From contig CAZGHI010000009.1 in the NCBI GenBank assembly GCA_964525565.1, forward strand, positions 1-64,000: DNA of 64,000 bases, written 5' to 3'. A model generated the notes under the pieces. It was given only the letters and a program-made list of their open reading frames with translations, searched no databases and was not told the origin of the DNA. Source of the stretch: OLB6 sp964525565. Lineage in GTDB: Bacteria > Bacteroidota > Ignavibacteria > Kapaibacteriales > Kapaibacteriaceae. The position numbers were made by a program, and so were the translations under genes. This document shows positions 34,209 to 43,215 of this stretch, one piece after another; positions within the stretch are counted from its first letter, which is position 1, and each line of letters opens with the position of its first letter.

Positions 34209-34984
34209 TTCTCTGGACGATAGCCGTACTTATCGGCATCAGCTTAGGATTGTTGGGCGCAGGTGGTGCAATCGTAGCGGTGCCGGCATTTGTATATGTG
34301 GGCGGCATTGCCCCCCCCCTGGCAAGCGGATATGCTCTCTTTGTTGTTGCAGTAGCAACGGCTGTAGGGTCGGCCCAAAACTTTCGTAAGGGACTCGTCC
34401 ACAAACGTGCATTCATTGCTTTCGGCGCAACGTCAACCGTGATTATCTATAGTATCCGACGCTGGATACTACCATCGTTTGGCCAGTCCGTGCAGATTGG
34501 CGGGTTGCATATTGCCACCAACGATCTCCTGATGATTGCTTTTGGGGTGGTACTGTTGCTTGCGGGCACCGCGATGTTGCGTCATACCCTCCCAGCGCAG
34601 GCAACGGAAACTCATCCCGCAGTTCTCGCTGCAACAGGAGCCGGCATTGGTTGCATCGCTGGTTTTCTTGGTGTGGGAGGGGGCTTTCTTATGACACCGG
34701 CATTAGTGATGTACGCACGATTAGATATGCGTTCTGCCATTGCTACGTCGCTGGCGCTGATTTGTGTGAACAGCGCTGTTGGAGTAGGTGGCGATCTCAT
34801 GGGGGGGGTGCAGTATGATTGGACTCTTCTTGTGGTGTTTACTGCCTTAACAACCATAGGCGTAGTTGTTGGGATGGCGCTTGCCAACCGTTTTCACCCC
34901 GATCATTTGAAGAAAATTTTTGGTTGGCTTGTAGCAACGCTTGGCCTTGCAGTGCTTATTACCGAGGTTCGTTCTTCTTTTTAA
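34139..34984 (+). CDS. TauE/SafE-family sulfite/organosulfonate exporter
   Basis: A membrane protein of about 260-281 residues with eight hydrophobic helices and the two family GLLGAGGA and FLGVGGG motifs in inverted-repeat halves. Likely exports sulfite produced by persulfide oxidation in the two preceding genes. The start is uncertain: GTG at 34139 overlaps the rhodanese by 70 bp and begins with non-family residues, and no ATG lies before the first helix; a non-standard start near 34202 is possible. C9 (34311-34319) and G8 (34801-34808) tracts lie within the gene. Overlaps der tail-to-tail by 26 bp. Confidence 0.8.
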   Translation: MYVSRTEWVRQSRKPERRFVSLVVLWTIAVLIGISLGLLGAGGAIVAVPAFVYVGGIAPPLASGYALFVVAVATAVGSAQNFRKGLVHKRAFIAFGATSTVIIYSIRRWILPSFGQSVQIGGLHIATNDLLMIAFGVVLLLAGTAMLRHTLPAQATETHPAVLAATGAGIGCIAGFLGVGGGFLMTPALVMYARLDMRSAIATSLALICVNSAVGVGGDLMGGVQYDWTLLVVFTALTTIGVVVGMALANRFHPDHLKKIFGWLVATLGLAVLITEVRSSF

Positions 34985-36269
34985 AGACAAACGAAATAGG
35001 TACGCCTTCGAAATCGTACAGCTTGCGAAGCTGACGTTCGATGTAGCGCTTATACGAGTCGGGTAACAATTCAGGGAAGTTGAGGAAAAAGGCAAACACC
35101 GGAGGGGACGTACGCACTTGCGTAACGTAGTTGATGCGCAGGTCGCGTCCGCGTACGCTCGGCGGTGGCGTTTTTTCCAGGATCTGAATAAGCTGTTCGT
35201 TTAGCTCATGAGTTGGAATACGGGCATCGCGTCGGGCTTGAATTGCAATGGCCATTTCCAGCACCTTCGTTACCCGTTGCTTTGTTTCTGCGCTGATAAA
35301 CACTACCGGCACATAATCCATCGTTCGCAGCTCTTCGCGAATCTTTGCAACAAAGGCATCAGCCGTTTTTGTATCTTTTTCGATAAGATCCCATTTGTTA
35401 ACGGCAATGATCATTCCGCGCCGTGCTTGCTCAACCTCGCTGAGAATGCGTTTGTCTTGTTGCTCGAGTCCTTGCGTGGCATCTATCATTACAACCGCAA
35501 CATCGCAACGGTCAATGGCGCGAGCTGTGCGCATGGTAGAGTAGAGCTCTACACTTTCTTTGATTTGGCTTCTCCTGCGCAGTCCTGCTGTGTCTATAAG
35601 AACTATCTCCTGTCCGTAGTAGGTTACCACACTATCTATGGCGTCGCGCGTTGTGCCGGCTATAGGCGTAACAACCATTCTGTCTTTGCCAAGCAGTGCA
35701 TTGGTTAGCGAGCTTTTGCCCACGTTGGGCCGTCCGACAACGGCAATCTTAAGGCGAGAATCTTCGGCTGGTTCTGTTGTTGCAAAGCCCCCTACCACCT
35801 GATCTAAAAAGTCCCCGGTGCTACGACCATTCAACGCAGAAATCGGGAATGGTTCGCCAAGCCCCAATTCATAAAACTCTGTGGCCATCACATCGCTATT
35901 CGGAGCATCGCACTTGTTTACAACAAGTGTAATTGGCTTTCGGCTTGTGCGCAGCAGTCCGGCAATGATGGAGTCCATTGGTGTAACGCCATCTCTGCCG
36001 TCCACAACAAACACAATATGGTCAGCCTCTTCAATGGCAAGCATTGCCTGTTCGCGGATGGCTTTATCAAACAACTCCTCGCTATCCGGTACGATTCCTC
36101 CGGTGTCCACAAGGTCGAAGTGTTTGCCTGCCCAGTCCCCTTTTGCATACAAACGATCGCGCGTTACCCCGGGTTCGCTCTCCACAATAGCATGACGTTC
36201 CTGAATGATTCTGTTAAAGAGCGTGCTCTTCCCCACGTTGGGTCGGCCAACAATTGCTACCAATGCCAT
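34959..36269 (-). CDS. der: Ribosome assembly GTPase Der (EngA)
   Basis: A 436-residue GTPase with two consecutive G domains (GRPNVGKST near residue 8 and GRPNVGKSS near residue 182), both with DTGG/DTAG and NKxD motifs, and a C-terminal KH-like domain ending VRTSPPVFAFFLNFPE. Essential for 50S maturation. ATG at 36269; a TTG six bases upstream is less likely. Convergent with TauE, 26-bp overlap. Confidence 0.96.
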   Translation of the reverse strand: MALVAIVGRPNVGKSTLFNRIIQERHAIVESEPGVTRDRLYAKGDWAGKHFDLVDTGGIVPDSEELFDKAIREQAMLAIEEADHIVFVVDGRDGVTPMDSIIAGLLRTSRKPITLVVNKCDAPNSDVMATEFYELGLGEPFPISALNGRSTGDFLDQVVGGFATTEPAEDSRLKIAVVGRPNVGKSSLTNALLGKDRMVVTPIAGTTRDAIDSVVTYYGQEIVLIDTAGLRRRSQIKESVELYSTMRTARAIDRCDVAVVMIDATQGLEQQDKRILSEVEQARRGMIIAVNKWDLIEKDTKTADAFVAKIREELRTMDYVPVVFISAETKQRVTKVLEMAIAIQARRDARIPTHELNEQLIQILEKTPPPSVRGRDLRINYVTQVRTSPPVFAFFLNFPELLPDSYKRYIERQLRKLYDFEGVPISFVFKKKNEPR

Positions 36270-36448
36270 GTACAAAGTTCGTCAAATCCTAATGGATGTA
36301 GTTTGGATTTTGCCATGCCGAGTGGTAGGCTGTCATTTTCTGCAGCCAGTACTTCTTCGAAACACAAGCTGCTTCGTATTTAGTCTTGTGAGTATTCACC
36401 CTGTGCGCAGACCTCGCAGTCTCTCCTTTATAGCTGTTTCCCATGCTT

Positions 36449-36535
36449 TGTGGATAACCTACCACACCCTGTGGATAACTTTAAGTTGTGTGTGTGTGTA
36501 TTATCCATTGTGTGTGTATTTTCCATCTGGTCAGC
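36449..36535 (+). promoter_or_regulatory. TGTGGAWAA-(GT)n element, copy E (two DnaA-box-like sites)
   Basis: TGTGGATAA at 36449 and 36470, exactly 21 bp apart, then AAC, TTTAAG, TTG and a GT tract, with a second TTATCC-GTGTGTGT segment after it. TGTGGATAA is the exact complement of the DnaA-box consensus. Located 165 bp upstream of the interrupted gene 36684-37187. Whether it binds DnaA or another protein is untested. The rest of 36270-36683 holds no gene. Confidence 0.7.
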
Positions 36536-36683
36536 TCTTATACTTGAGGCTGAGGGTAGTAAGAAATCCGGCATAATCTATTCGAAGCTAGAGATATTGT
36601 AGAAGTGGTACAAACGCATTGATTGAATGGCTCAACCCAATAAGGTTGACTGTTGAAGGTTTCATTATCAATGGTACAGTTTT

Positions 36684-37187
36684 ATGAATCTCCCATCACT
36701 ACAGCGCCATGGCGTTGTGGCACTACTATTGGCATTTGGCATGGTGTCAGATGCTACGTTTTCGGTTTGCACTGCTGCTACAGCAAACGGACAACTCAAT
36801 TGAGTTGCCCCATGTTGTAAAATCCAAAACATGAAGGACCCAATCACAGGAGTGGGGAGTTTGCAGCCTACGTATCGGTGCAAACGTTTTGACTTAACGT
36901 GCACAATATCGTGTACAGGAAAATGTCCTTGGGTGCATGGTGCTACAACGTGGTGCGACTCAGAGCCGGAAACATTTACGTGCTCAGATTATTCATGTAC
37001 ACCGGTTAGTGTCTGCCAATTTGTTGGTTTTACCTTCGATGCCAATCCAAGCTGTGAGTTCGTAGTGGAGAATTGTTCAGTGTATAACCATACGGCATGT
37101 GAGTCCATTGCCAAAGTACTGTGTAAACTAAGCGGTCAGTCCATGTGCGGCGAACATGCATTTGTTGTGTGCATGCCCATCAATTAA
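36684..37187 (+). pseudogene. Secreted Cys-rich gene with in-frame TGA between signal peptide and mature part
   Basis: The frame beginning at ATG 36684 encodes a signal peptide (MNLPSLQRHGVVALLLAFGM..., 20-odd residues, ending in ATANGQLN) and then hits TGA at 36801-36803; the same frame continues without further stop through a Cys-rich mature region (about 13 Cys, with TCTISCTGKC and CSDYSC) to 37187. The downstream part has no signal peptide of its own. One gene interrupted by a single stop is the simplest reading. Not recognised; comparable to the Cys-rich proteins at 12365, 10204 and 31272. Confidence 0.6.
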
Positions 37188-37205
37188 TTTACGAAGGGAA
37201 CTTCC

Positions 37206-38576
37206 ATGGTACGTTCAACCGACAACACGCTTGTTGCTTTTACAATACTCTTCGTGATGACTTGTGTTTCGGCTATGAGTCGTGATAGCACAGATTTCAC
37301 ATATATAACCCCAGCTAACTACCGGTATCTTTGGTACGGCCAATTTCAAAATCATCTTGACTCATGCGTAGTACAGTACCAGATTGGTGAATTCAGGGTA
37401 CATGCTACACCCAATAGCTCTGAACGAATACTTATGCAGCTGACCGAAGAACAGTGGCGAAATGCACACTGTCCGATCGTGGTTACAGGTTCTGCTTCCC
37501 GTGGTAGAGACGAATAATTGGCAAACACAATAAAAACAAAACGTTTTATCGCGCCCACCGAGGGAACGATAAGTTTTCATCGAATAACCTCAGTTGAGGT
37601 TTATTGTGACGGGCAAGAAGCAGGAACCTACGAGGTAGATCCTAATGCCGACGTTCCAGATACGTGGAGAGAAGTTCAACTGGCAACCAAGGATGCCAGC
37701 GTTATCCTTGACACATCTTCGTTTGTTGTTGAGCTAGTAAACCTTACCGACAACACTGTCATCACTCTCGATAGTGTGTGCATCATGCCTAATCCCGGAC
37801 ATATGATGCCGGCAACGGGTACCACAGATGCAACATCGGTTATGTTCAACGTTGCCATTCCGCCATCCTGTTGGGGAGACACCGTATATGTTCGTGCCGT
37901 TCCCTATCGCTGGGGTCCAACGCCATTCGGCATGACGAGTTCGATGACGAGGTCAGACATTTCGCTTTCGACACTATATAAACAGATGCCAACCGATCTG
38001 CTATCTCTATCGCGACTCTATAATCACACGGCGTTTTACGATACTCTAGACAACTGGCGACTTAACGACCTTATTATGTACATGGGCAGTGATACTGTTA
38101 GACAATGTACTCCTGTGGTTTTTGGCGGCATCTTCCTTCCCGATACGTTGATGCCGATTTTCGAATCATACTTGGCAGGCAGGGGCTTCTCCAACAGCTA
38201 CTGCGCTTGTTTAGAAGAATATCGCAACGACTCACTTTTGATTGGCCTAACGTTAGACCCACCGGTTACATCATTCGGAAAGGGTGCTCCATTCAGCAGT
38301 ACGTCATCTCAGAGGAGTGCAAGCAACCTGCCTGAACTGGTGATCCCCAATTGCATCATTACCGATATTGCGGCATTCACCGTTAAGGGTCCAACGGCAA
38401 GTGCTACAATTTCTCTGTACGACCTTCAGGGGCGATTTATCGGAAAGGTGTGGGAGGGGGCTACGCCAACATCCGGTACATTGCGTGTACCTGCAGGTCT
38501 CAAGGGAGCACATATCCTTACGCTTCAAACAGCCGAGTATAATGTGGCGCAAGGTGTACGTGTGCAGATGGAGTAG
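37206..38576 (+). pseudogene. Secreted protein gene with in-frame TAA at 37515
   Basis: The first frame (103 codons) begins with a signal peptide (VAFTILFVMTCVSAM) and ends at TAA 37515-37517; the same frame continues at once for another 352 codons that lack a signal peptide, so the two are one interrupted gene of about 455 residues. The second part has a CACLEEYRNDS region and a beta-rich C-terminus (ATISLYDLQGRFIGKV, LKGAHILTLQTAEYNVAQG) resembling a T9SS-type sorting domain. Ribosome binding site AAGGGA precedes the ATG. Follows 36684-37187 by 18 bp. Function unknown. Confidence 0.6.
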
Positions 38577-38639
38577 GCATCATTGCCGTTTAACCATCGG
38601 TATCCAAAATCACATCTGTCATTTTTTTATGACCTCACT

Positions 38640-38667
38640 ACACCGGCTCGTTTCTACGGGCCGGTGT
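38640..38667. terminator. Hairpin downstream of the interrupted secreted-protein gene
   Basis: Eight-base stem ACACCGGC/GCCGGTGT with a 12-base loop, 63 bp after the 38576 stop; no long T run follows, so if a terminator it is weak or acts in the other direction (seven T lie before it). Confidence 0.45.
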
Positions 38668-38747
38668 TGTAACTGATAACTGCTAGAATACGTTACAAAG
38701 GCAGATCACTGTAATTCCGCAGCTATCGTCTCGGTTTCCCACACCCC

Positions 38748-38780
38748 GTGGATAACTTTTAGTTGTGTGTGTGTGTGTGC
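38748..38780 (+). promoter_or_regulatory. TGTGGAWAA-(GT)n element, copy F
   Basis: CGTGGATAAC (one mismatch to the box), TTTTAG, TTG and a GT tract of about eight repeats, preceded by a CCCACACCC stretch also present next to copy E. A decayed secreted-protein gene follows beyond the assembly gap, so orientation and context match the other copies. Confidence 0.6.
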
Positions 38781-38809
38781 AGGCTCACGATGTTGACGAT
38801 TCGATCGCA

Positions 38810-38850
38810 NNNNNNNNNNNNNNNNNNNNNNNNNNNNNNNNNNNNNNNNN
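38810..38850. other. Assembly gap of 41 N
   Basis: Undetermined bases at the likely 5' end of a decayed gene, so its start cannot be seen. Confidence 0.99.
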
Positions 38851-39789
38851 CCATTAGACTAGGTCCCCTACCTGCACTACACGTCCAGCGTTATGCCTAG
38901 TTCGATTCTAGCGCACAAGTGCAGTTTACTGCCGACATGTATTATGCCATGGGCTCAGACAGTACGGTGGACTCCACGTTTGTTGTTATGAGCAACGAAT
39001 TGTCAACGTCCTTTCACTTCGACGATTTACGGGATTCCTCGCGATTTATCTTAAGCGTTTACATCAACACCCACAACATAATCAGAACGAGTTATCGTCG
39101 GGCACACCTTGTTGTTTTATAGAGAATGTTACTGACTCGATCATACACATGGTGGCGCGTTTAATGCATTAACGTTCGCATCAGATGATGTTATACGCTG
39201 CTCCATTGAACAAGAGAGAACATCAATTGCAGAACGACTCTACATTCTCGACTCAGGATGGCTAACTCCCTCTACACCAAACAAACCACAGTGCATTTTT
39301 TATGTTCCGTCCACTGTGTACATACATTGGTTTTCTGGCACCCTACGGAATCACAGACCTCACCGATGCTGTTCTGAGAGTAAATGTCAATGCAAACAAT
39401 GCCTCGTTCATACGAAGCGATTGTCTGCTGTATCAACTCAGCTAACGTGATCTGGAGAGTCCGTTGTGGCAAACATACTCGCAGAATGTGGTCGTCAATA
39501 CCAACGGTACGATTCCTTGCTTCTTTGCTGCTTCAGGGTAAAGAGTCCCCACAGAATCATCATCAGCGTTCAGCCGGGCTGCATTCCCATAACAACACTT
39601 GATGTGTACGATGTGAACGGAACCAGCCGTTATTCCATTACGCTACCAGACAACAACCCAATAGTTCACACTGCGCCTGATTCCTGCCTATACGTTGTTT
39701 TCGGAAGAAGCAATCAAACACCTATTTGTTCACAAGTTGTTGTTGTGCTAATAAAGCCGTTTCTATCTTGCAACCAATTCCTCAATTAA
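38851..39789 (+). pseudogene. Heavily decayed secreted-protein gene
   Basis: Coding-like fragments in all three frames: 38919-39119, then LILDSGW-like text, a fragment GFLAPYGITDLTDAVLRVN, and a C-terminal fragment TTLDVYDVNGTSRYSIT followed by CLYVVFGRSNQTPICSQVVVV, which closely resembles the T9SS-like terminal domains of the two large island 1 proteins (for example GLYIVIGYSNGDVVCTRKVVV). Several stops and frame changes separate them, so it is a pseudogene. The tail overlaps moxR by 27 bp. Confidence 0.65.
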
Positions 39790-40734
39790 CACATCGGCAG
39801 TAACACCCTCCGCTTCGGCATTAAAGTTCGTTACAATCCGATGGCGAAGCACTGGCAACGCAACCGCATTTACGTCGGCAATCTCCGGCGTAGGCCTGCC
39901 ACTGAGTGCTGCGCGTGCTTTTGCTCCTAGCACCAGATACTGCGAAGCACGGGGCCCGGCTCCATAAGTAAGAAAATCGTTGATCCGCTTGGACGTGCCT
40001 TGTCCCGGACGTGTGGCATGAACAAGCTTTACAGCATATTGCACAACGTTGTCGGCAACTGGAACTCTGCGAACAAGGTTCTGAGCTGCGAGGATCTCGT
40101 CGGCGCCCATGATGCGTTTCACCTCCGCCATATGTTCCAATGTTGTTGTTCGAACAACCTGAACTTCTTCGTCGAATGTTGGATAGTCCAATCGCAGGTT
40201 AAACATAAATCGGTCCAACTGCGCTTCCGGCAGTGGATACGTACCCTCTTGTTCAATGGGGTTTTGAGTTGCCAATACAAAAAATGGCTCCGGCAAACGG
40301 TAGGTGTTTCCCGCCGCAGTAACGCTGTGTTCCTGCATCGCTTCCAACAGCGCTGCCTGTGTTTTCGGTGGTGTTCGGTTTACTTCGTCGGCAAGAACGA
40401 TGTTGGCAAACACCGGCCCCTTCACAAACCGGAACACTTTTTGTCCGGTAGATCGGTCGTCTTCGATCACCTCAGTACCCGTGATGTCGCTCGGCATTAA
40501 ATCGGGCGTAAACTGCACACGCGAAAAACTTAGATCAAGCGAACTGGCAAGTGTTCGTATCAACAACGTTTTTGCCAATCCGGGTACACCAACAAGTAGG
40601 CAGTGGCCACGGGCAAACAGCGAGATCAGCAACTGATCTATAACATCGCGCTGGCCAACGATTACTTTACCAATCTCGGTGCGTACATCTTGCATTCGCG
40701 TCGCTAAACGCTGGATATGTTCAAGGTCGGTCAT
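39763..40734 (-). CDS. MoxR-family AAA+ ATPase
   Basis: A 323-residue AAA+ ATPase with Walker A GVPGLAKT, Walker B VLADEVNR, the sensor AATQNPIEQEGTYPLPEAQLDRF and a C-terminal helical lid. MoxR proteins act as chaperones for metal insertion into, or assembly of, VWA-containing complexes. No VWA gene is adjacent (a VWA-OmpA lipoprotein is at 55173). Preceded upstream on the same strand by cysteine desulfurase, DcuC and M16 genes. Confidence 0.92.
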   Translation of the reverse strand: MTDLEHIQRLATRMQDVRTEIGKVIVGQRDVIDQLLISLFARGHCLLVGVPGLAKTLLIRTLASSLDLSFSRVQFTPDLMPSDITGTEVIEDDRSTGQKVFRFVKGPVFANIVLADEVNRTPPKTQAALLEAMQEHSVTAAGNTYRLPEPFFVLATQNPIEQEGTYPLPEAQLDRFMFNLRLDYPTFDEEVQVVRTTTLEHMAEVKRIMGADEILAAQNLVRRVPVADNVVQYAVKLVHATRPGQGTSKRINDFLTYGAGPRASQYLVLGAKARAALSGRPTPEIADVNAVALPVLRHRIVTNFNAEAEGVTADVLIEELVAR

Positions 40735-40779
40735 AATTCTGTAAGGGGCTGTGGTTTCGGCCTACGTATCGTGCCAAAC

Positions 40780-41937
40780 CTATGTGGTTAGTGAATGTGG
40801 AATCTCGCTGCGGACTGAGCGAAGTGCATCGCGGACAATGTCGATCAACTCACTCACTTCCGAATCGGTATTATAACGTCCGAACGAGAATCGTAGTGAA
40901 CACTCTGTCTGTTCAGGTGTTCTCCCCATCGCGGTGAGTACATGACTCGGAGTGGACTTTGCCGATGAACAGGCACTTCCTTGGCTGCATGCCACCTTGT
41001 CCATTCGGAGTTGTAAAAGGTGAGCTGGCACACCGGGAAAGGTAACATTGCTGATGTTGTAACTGCGTTTTGCACCGGCTCCGTTCACTATTGCTCCTAA
41101 TTCTGTTACTGCATTTTCAAACCGTTCTCGTAAGCTCCGTATTCGTTGTGATTCCTCTTCCAAAAGGTCGTACGCTAAGGTACCTGCTGCAGAAAGACCT
41201 ACAATGCCGGGAACATTCAGTGTTCCGGAGCGAATGCCACCTTCCTGTCCGCCACCGAACTGTAAGGGATACACCTCGCATGTTCTACCGTGCATCCTAT
41301 GGTATAGTGCTCCTGCTCCCTTTGGCCCATAAATTTTATGGGCCGAGAAGCTCATCAGATCAATACCCAGCTCATCTACATTCAGGTGCATTTTACCATA
41401 CGCCTGTGTGGCATCGGTCATAAAGCATGCGCCGTGTTCGTGTGCAAGTTTGCTCAGCGCTTGTAGGTCTTGCACTACGCCTGTTTCGTTATTCACCGCC
41501 ATTACAGAAACCAGAAGAACACTGCTATCCATCATTTGTTCTGCGGCTTCGTAGGGAATACGCCCATGTTCATTAACAGGTAGGAAACGAACGGCAAAAT
41601 CAAGACGCTGCAACTCTTTTGCCACATCAATCATGGCCATGTGTTCGGTAGAGCAGGTAACAAAGGTCCGACGCTGAGCCGTAGCATGCTTTCGAAAGAA
41701 ACCAATCACGCCAAGAGCTATTGCTTCAGTTGCACCACTTGTGAACACTACCTCCGACATCTTAGCGCCGATATGCTTGGCAACAGTCATTCTTGCCTGC
41801 ATAACCGCACGTTGCGCTTCCATCCCGGCAGCATGTGTACTGGAGGCATTGTAGAACACATCCGTTAGGTACGGCATCATGGATTCGAGTACCCTTTTAT
41901 CTACCGGGGTCGTTGCTGCGTAATCTGCGTAAATCAT
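40780..41937 (-). CDS. Cysteine desulfurase (NifS/IscS-like)
   Basis: PLP-dependent enzyme that takes sulfur from cysteine for Fe-S cluster or thiolation pathways; 385 residues. Landmarks: YADYAATTP at the N-terminus, the PLP-lysine loop SFSAHKIYGPKG, and the active-site Cys loop QGSACSSAKSTPSHVL. ATG at 41937 overlaps the TGA of the DcuC gene, showing translational coupling, although the functions are not obviously related. No iscU/iscA nearby. Confidence 0.92.
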   Translation of the reverse strand: MIYADYAATTPVDKRVLESMMPYLTDVFYNASSTHAAGMEAQRAVMQARMTVAKHIGAKMSEVVFTSGATEAIALGVIGFFRKHATAQRRTFVTCSTEHMAMIDVAKELQRLDFAVRFLPVNEHGRIPYEAAEQMMDSSVLLVSVMAVNNETGVVQDLQALSKLAHEHGACFMTDATQAYGKMHLNVDELGIDLMSFSAHKIYGPKGAGALYHRMHGRTCEVYPLQFGGGQEGGIRSGTLNVPGIVGLSAAGTLAYDLLEEESQRIRSLRERFENAVTELGAIVNGAGAKRSYNISNVTFPGVPAHLLQLRMDKVACSQGSACSSAKSTPSHVLTAMGRTPEQTECSLRFSFGRYNTDSEVSELIDIVRDALRSVRSEIPHSLTT

Positions 41938-43214
41938 CAGGGTCGTAAAAATAGCCCAATCAACATTGTTGTGAGCACGGAGGCAAGCATACAGGGTGCA
42001 ACCCTTCGAAGGAGTGCAGGTACCGGAACGTTCGCCAACGTGCTTGTGAAGAGCACAACGGCAGCAACAGGACTTGTTGTTCTGCCAACATTTGCGCCAA
42101 TGGCTGCCATCACACCCATGTGAACTGCCAGGTCGGGCTGAGTAGGAGCTATTCCCGGAAGAAAACTTTTTGAAAAGGCCACACTTGGGGCCGTCCCTGA
42201 GCCCCCTACCACGGCCATGACCCACGTAAGCAGAGGTGCACTTATCATGGCAACCGTGGGGTAGGCGTTCATCAAGCCAGACATTGCCGATAACACCCCC
42301 AGTACTTCCAGCCCTGCAATAAAACACGACGCAGCAATGATAATGGAGATTACGTTGGCAAAGGCATACCCCATGCCTTCGAAGAATGACTTGGTAAGCG
42401 TAATAGCATGCCGCAACCATTTCTGTCCCGCCTCTGCTGTAACAATCATGGCTATACCCGTACACCCGACCATTACCATACTGATGTGAACACCCTCAGG
42501 ATAGCGATCGGCTAAATACGGAACCAGCCGATAAGCAGGCTGAAGCAGGAACAACAACACAACAGGCAATGGTGGCAGCAGCGCTTGCACCACATCCCGC
42601 CGCGTTTGCGGTTCCGAATGTGGAGCTTCAGTAGCAGTCTCATGGATATTTGTTTCGGCACTTCCCTTTCTATCGGCCGCCCATGACATCACCATAAGCG
42701 TGACCACGGCAACAACGAAAGCAGCAATGTTCGGCAGCGGCACCTTGGCCATAATTGCCGATACACCGAGACCGGTTGCTGCATGAATTGCCACAATGTC
42801 GGGTTCAGCCGGATTAAAAAGGTTACCACCTACACTACACCCAACGAGTATGGTTGCCGCAGCCGTAACCGGCGAGTAGCCTGCAGCACGCATTATGGGA
42901 AAGAGAACCGGGCCAACAGCAGCAGCCGAAGCTGTTTGACTTGTGATTGCCATGTTCGTAAAGAAACCAACAGCGGCGCCACCGGGAATCAGAAGCCACG
43001 ATACACGTTTGAGTGGCTGCGTAAAGAGTCGGACCATTTCTGCATCAGCGCCTGTTTGCTTGAGAACCCAGGCATAACCCATCGCCGTGCATATCGGACC
43101 TATAATGCCGGCGGCCCCAAGCGTCTTCTGAAAAGCATCAAACACAGCCAATGGATCGCCACCGATGGCTGCCAGAACAAGTCCGCCGAGAAAGAGAAAT
43201 AATCTTGGGTCCAC
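41937..43214 (-). CDS. DcuC-like anaerobic C4-dicarboxylate carrier
   Basis: An integral membrane protein of 425 residues with about 12 hydrophobic segments and short loops (GSGTAPSVAF-like, AAIGANVGRTTSPVAA) typical of the DcuC family, which exchanges or takes up succinate, fumarate and malate. Starts GTG, one base after the M16 gene's stop. Function by family only; a related carrier substrate is possible. Confidence 0.68.
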   Translation of the reverse strand: MDPRLFLFLGGLVLAAIGGDPLAVFDAFQKTLGAAGIIGPICTAMGYAWVLKQTGADAEMVRLFTQPLKRVSWLLIPGGAAVGFFTNMAITSQTASAAAVGPVLFPIMRAAGYSPVTAAATILVGCSVGGNLFNPAEPDIVAIHAATGLGVSAIMAKVPLPNIAAFVVAVVTLMVMSWAADRKGSAETNIHETATEAPHSEPQTRRDVVQALLPPLPVVLLFLLQPAYRLVPYLADRYPEGVHISMVMVGCTGIAMIVTAEAGQKWLRHAITLTKSFFEGMGYAFANVISIIIAASCFIAGLEVLGVLSAMSGLMNAYPTVAMISAPLLTWVMAVVGGSGTAPSVAFSKSFLPGIAPTQPDLAVHMGVMAAIGANVGRTTSPVAAVVLFTSTLANVPVPALLRRVAPCMLASVLTTMLIGLFLRP

Positions 43215-43215
43215 G

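Noticed and set aside
36449..36535. Chromosomal replication origin
   Set aside because: Only two exact boxes, no AT-rich unwinding region identified, and none of the usual origin-linked genes (dnaA, dnaN, rpmH, gidA) in the window.
36684..38576. Alternative genetic code or programmed stop recoding in the islands
   Set aside because: The three clear interruptions use three different stop codons and housekeeping genes use normal stops; decay is the simpler explanation, although readthrough is not excluded.
40780..42465. Longer start for the cysteine desulfurase, up to 42465
   Set aside because: The extra 176 residues are the reverse frame of the DcuC gene, Cys-rich and not family-like; the ATG at 41937 gives the usual length and overlaps the DcuC stop.
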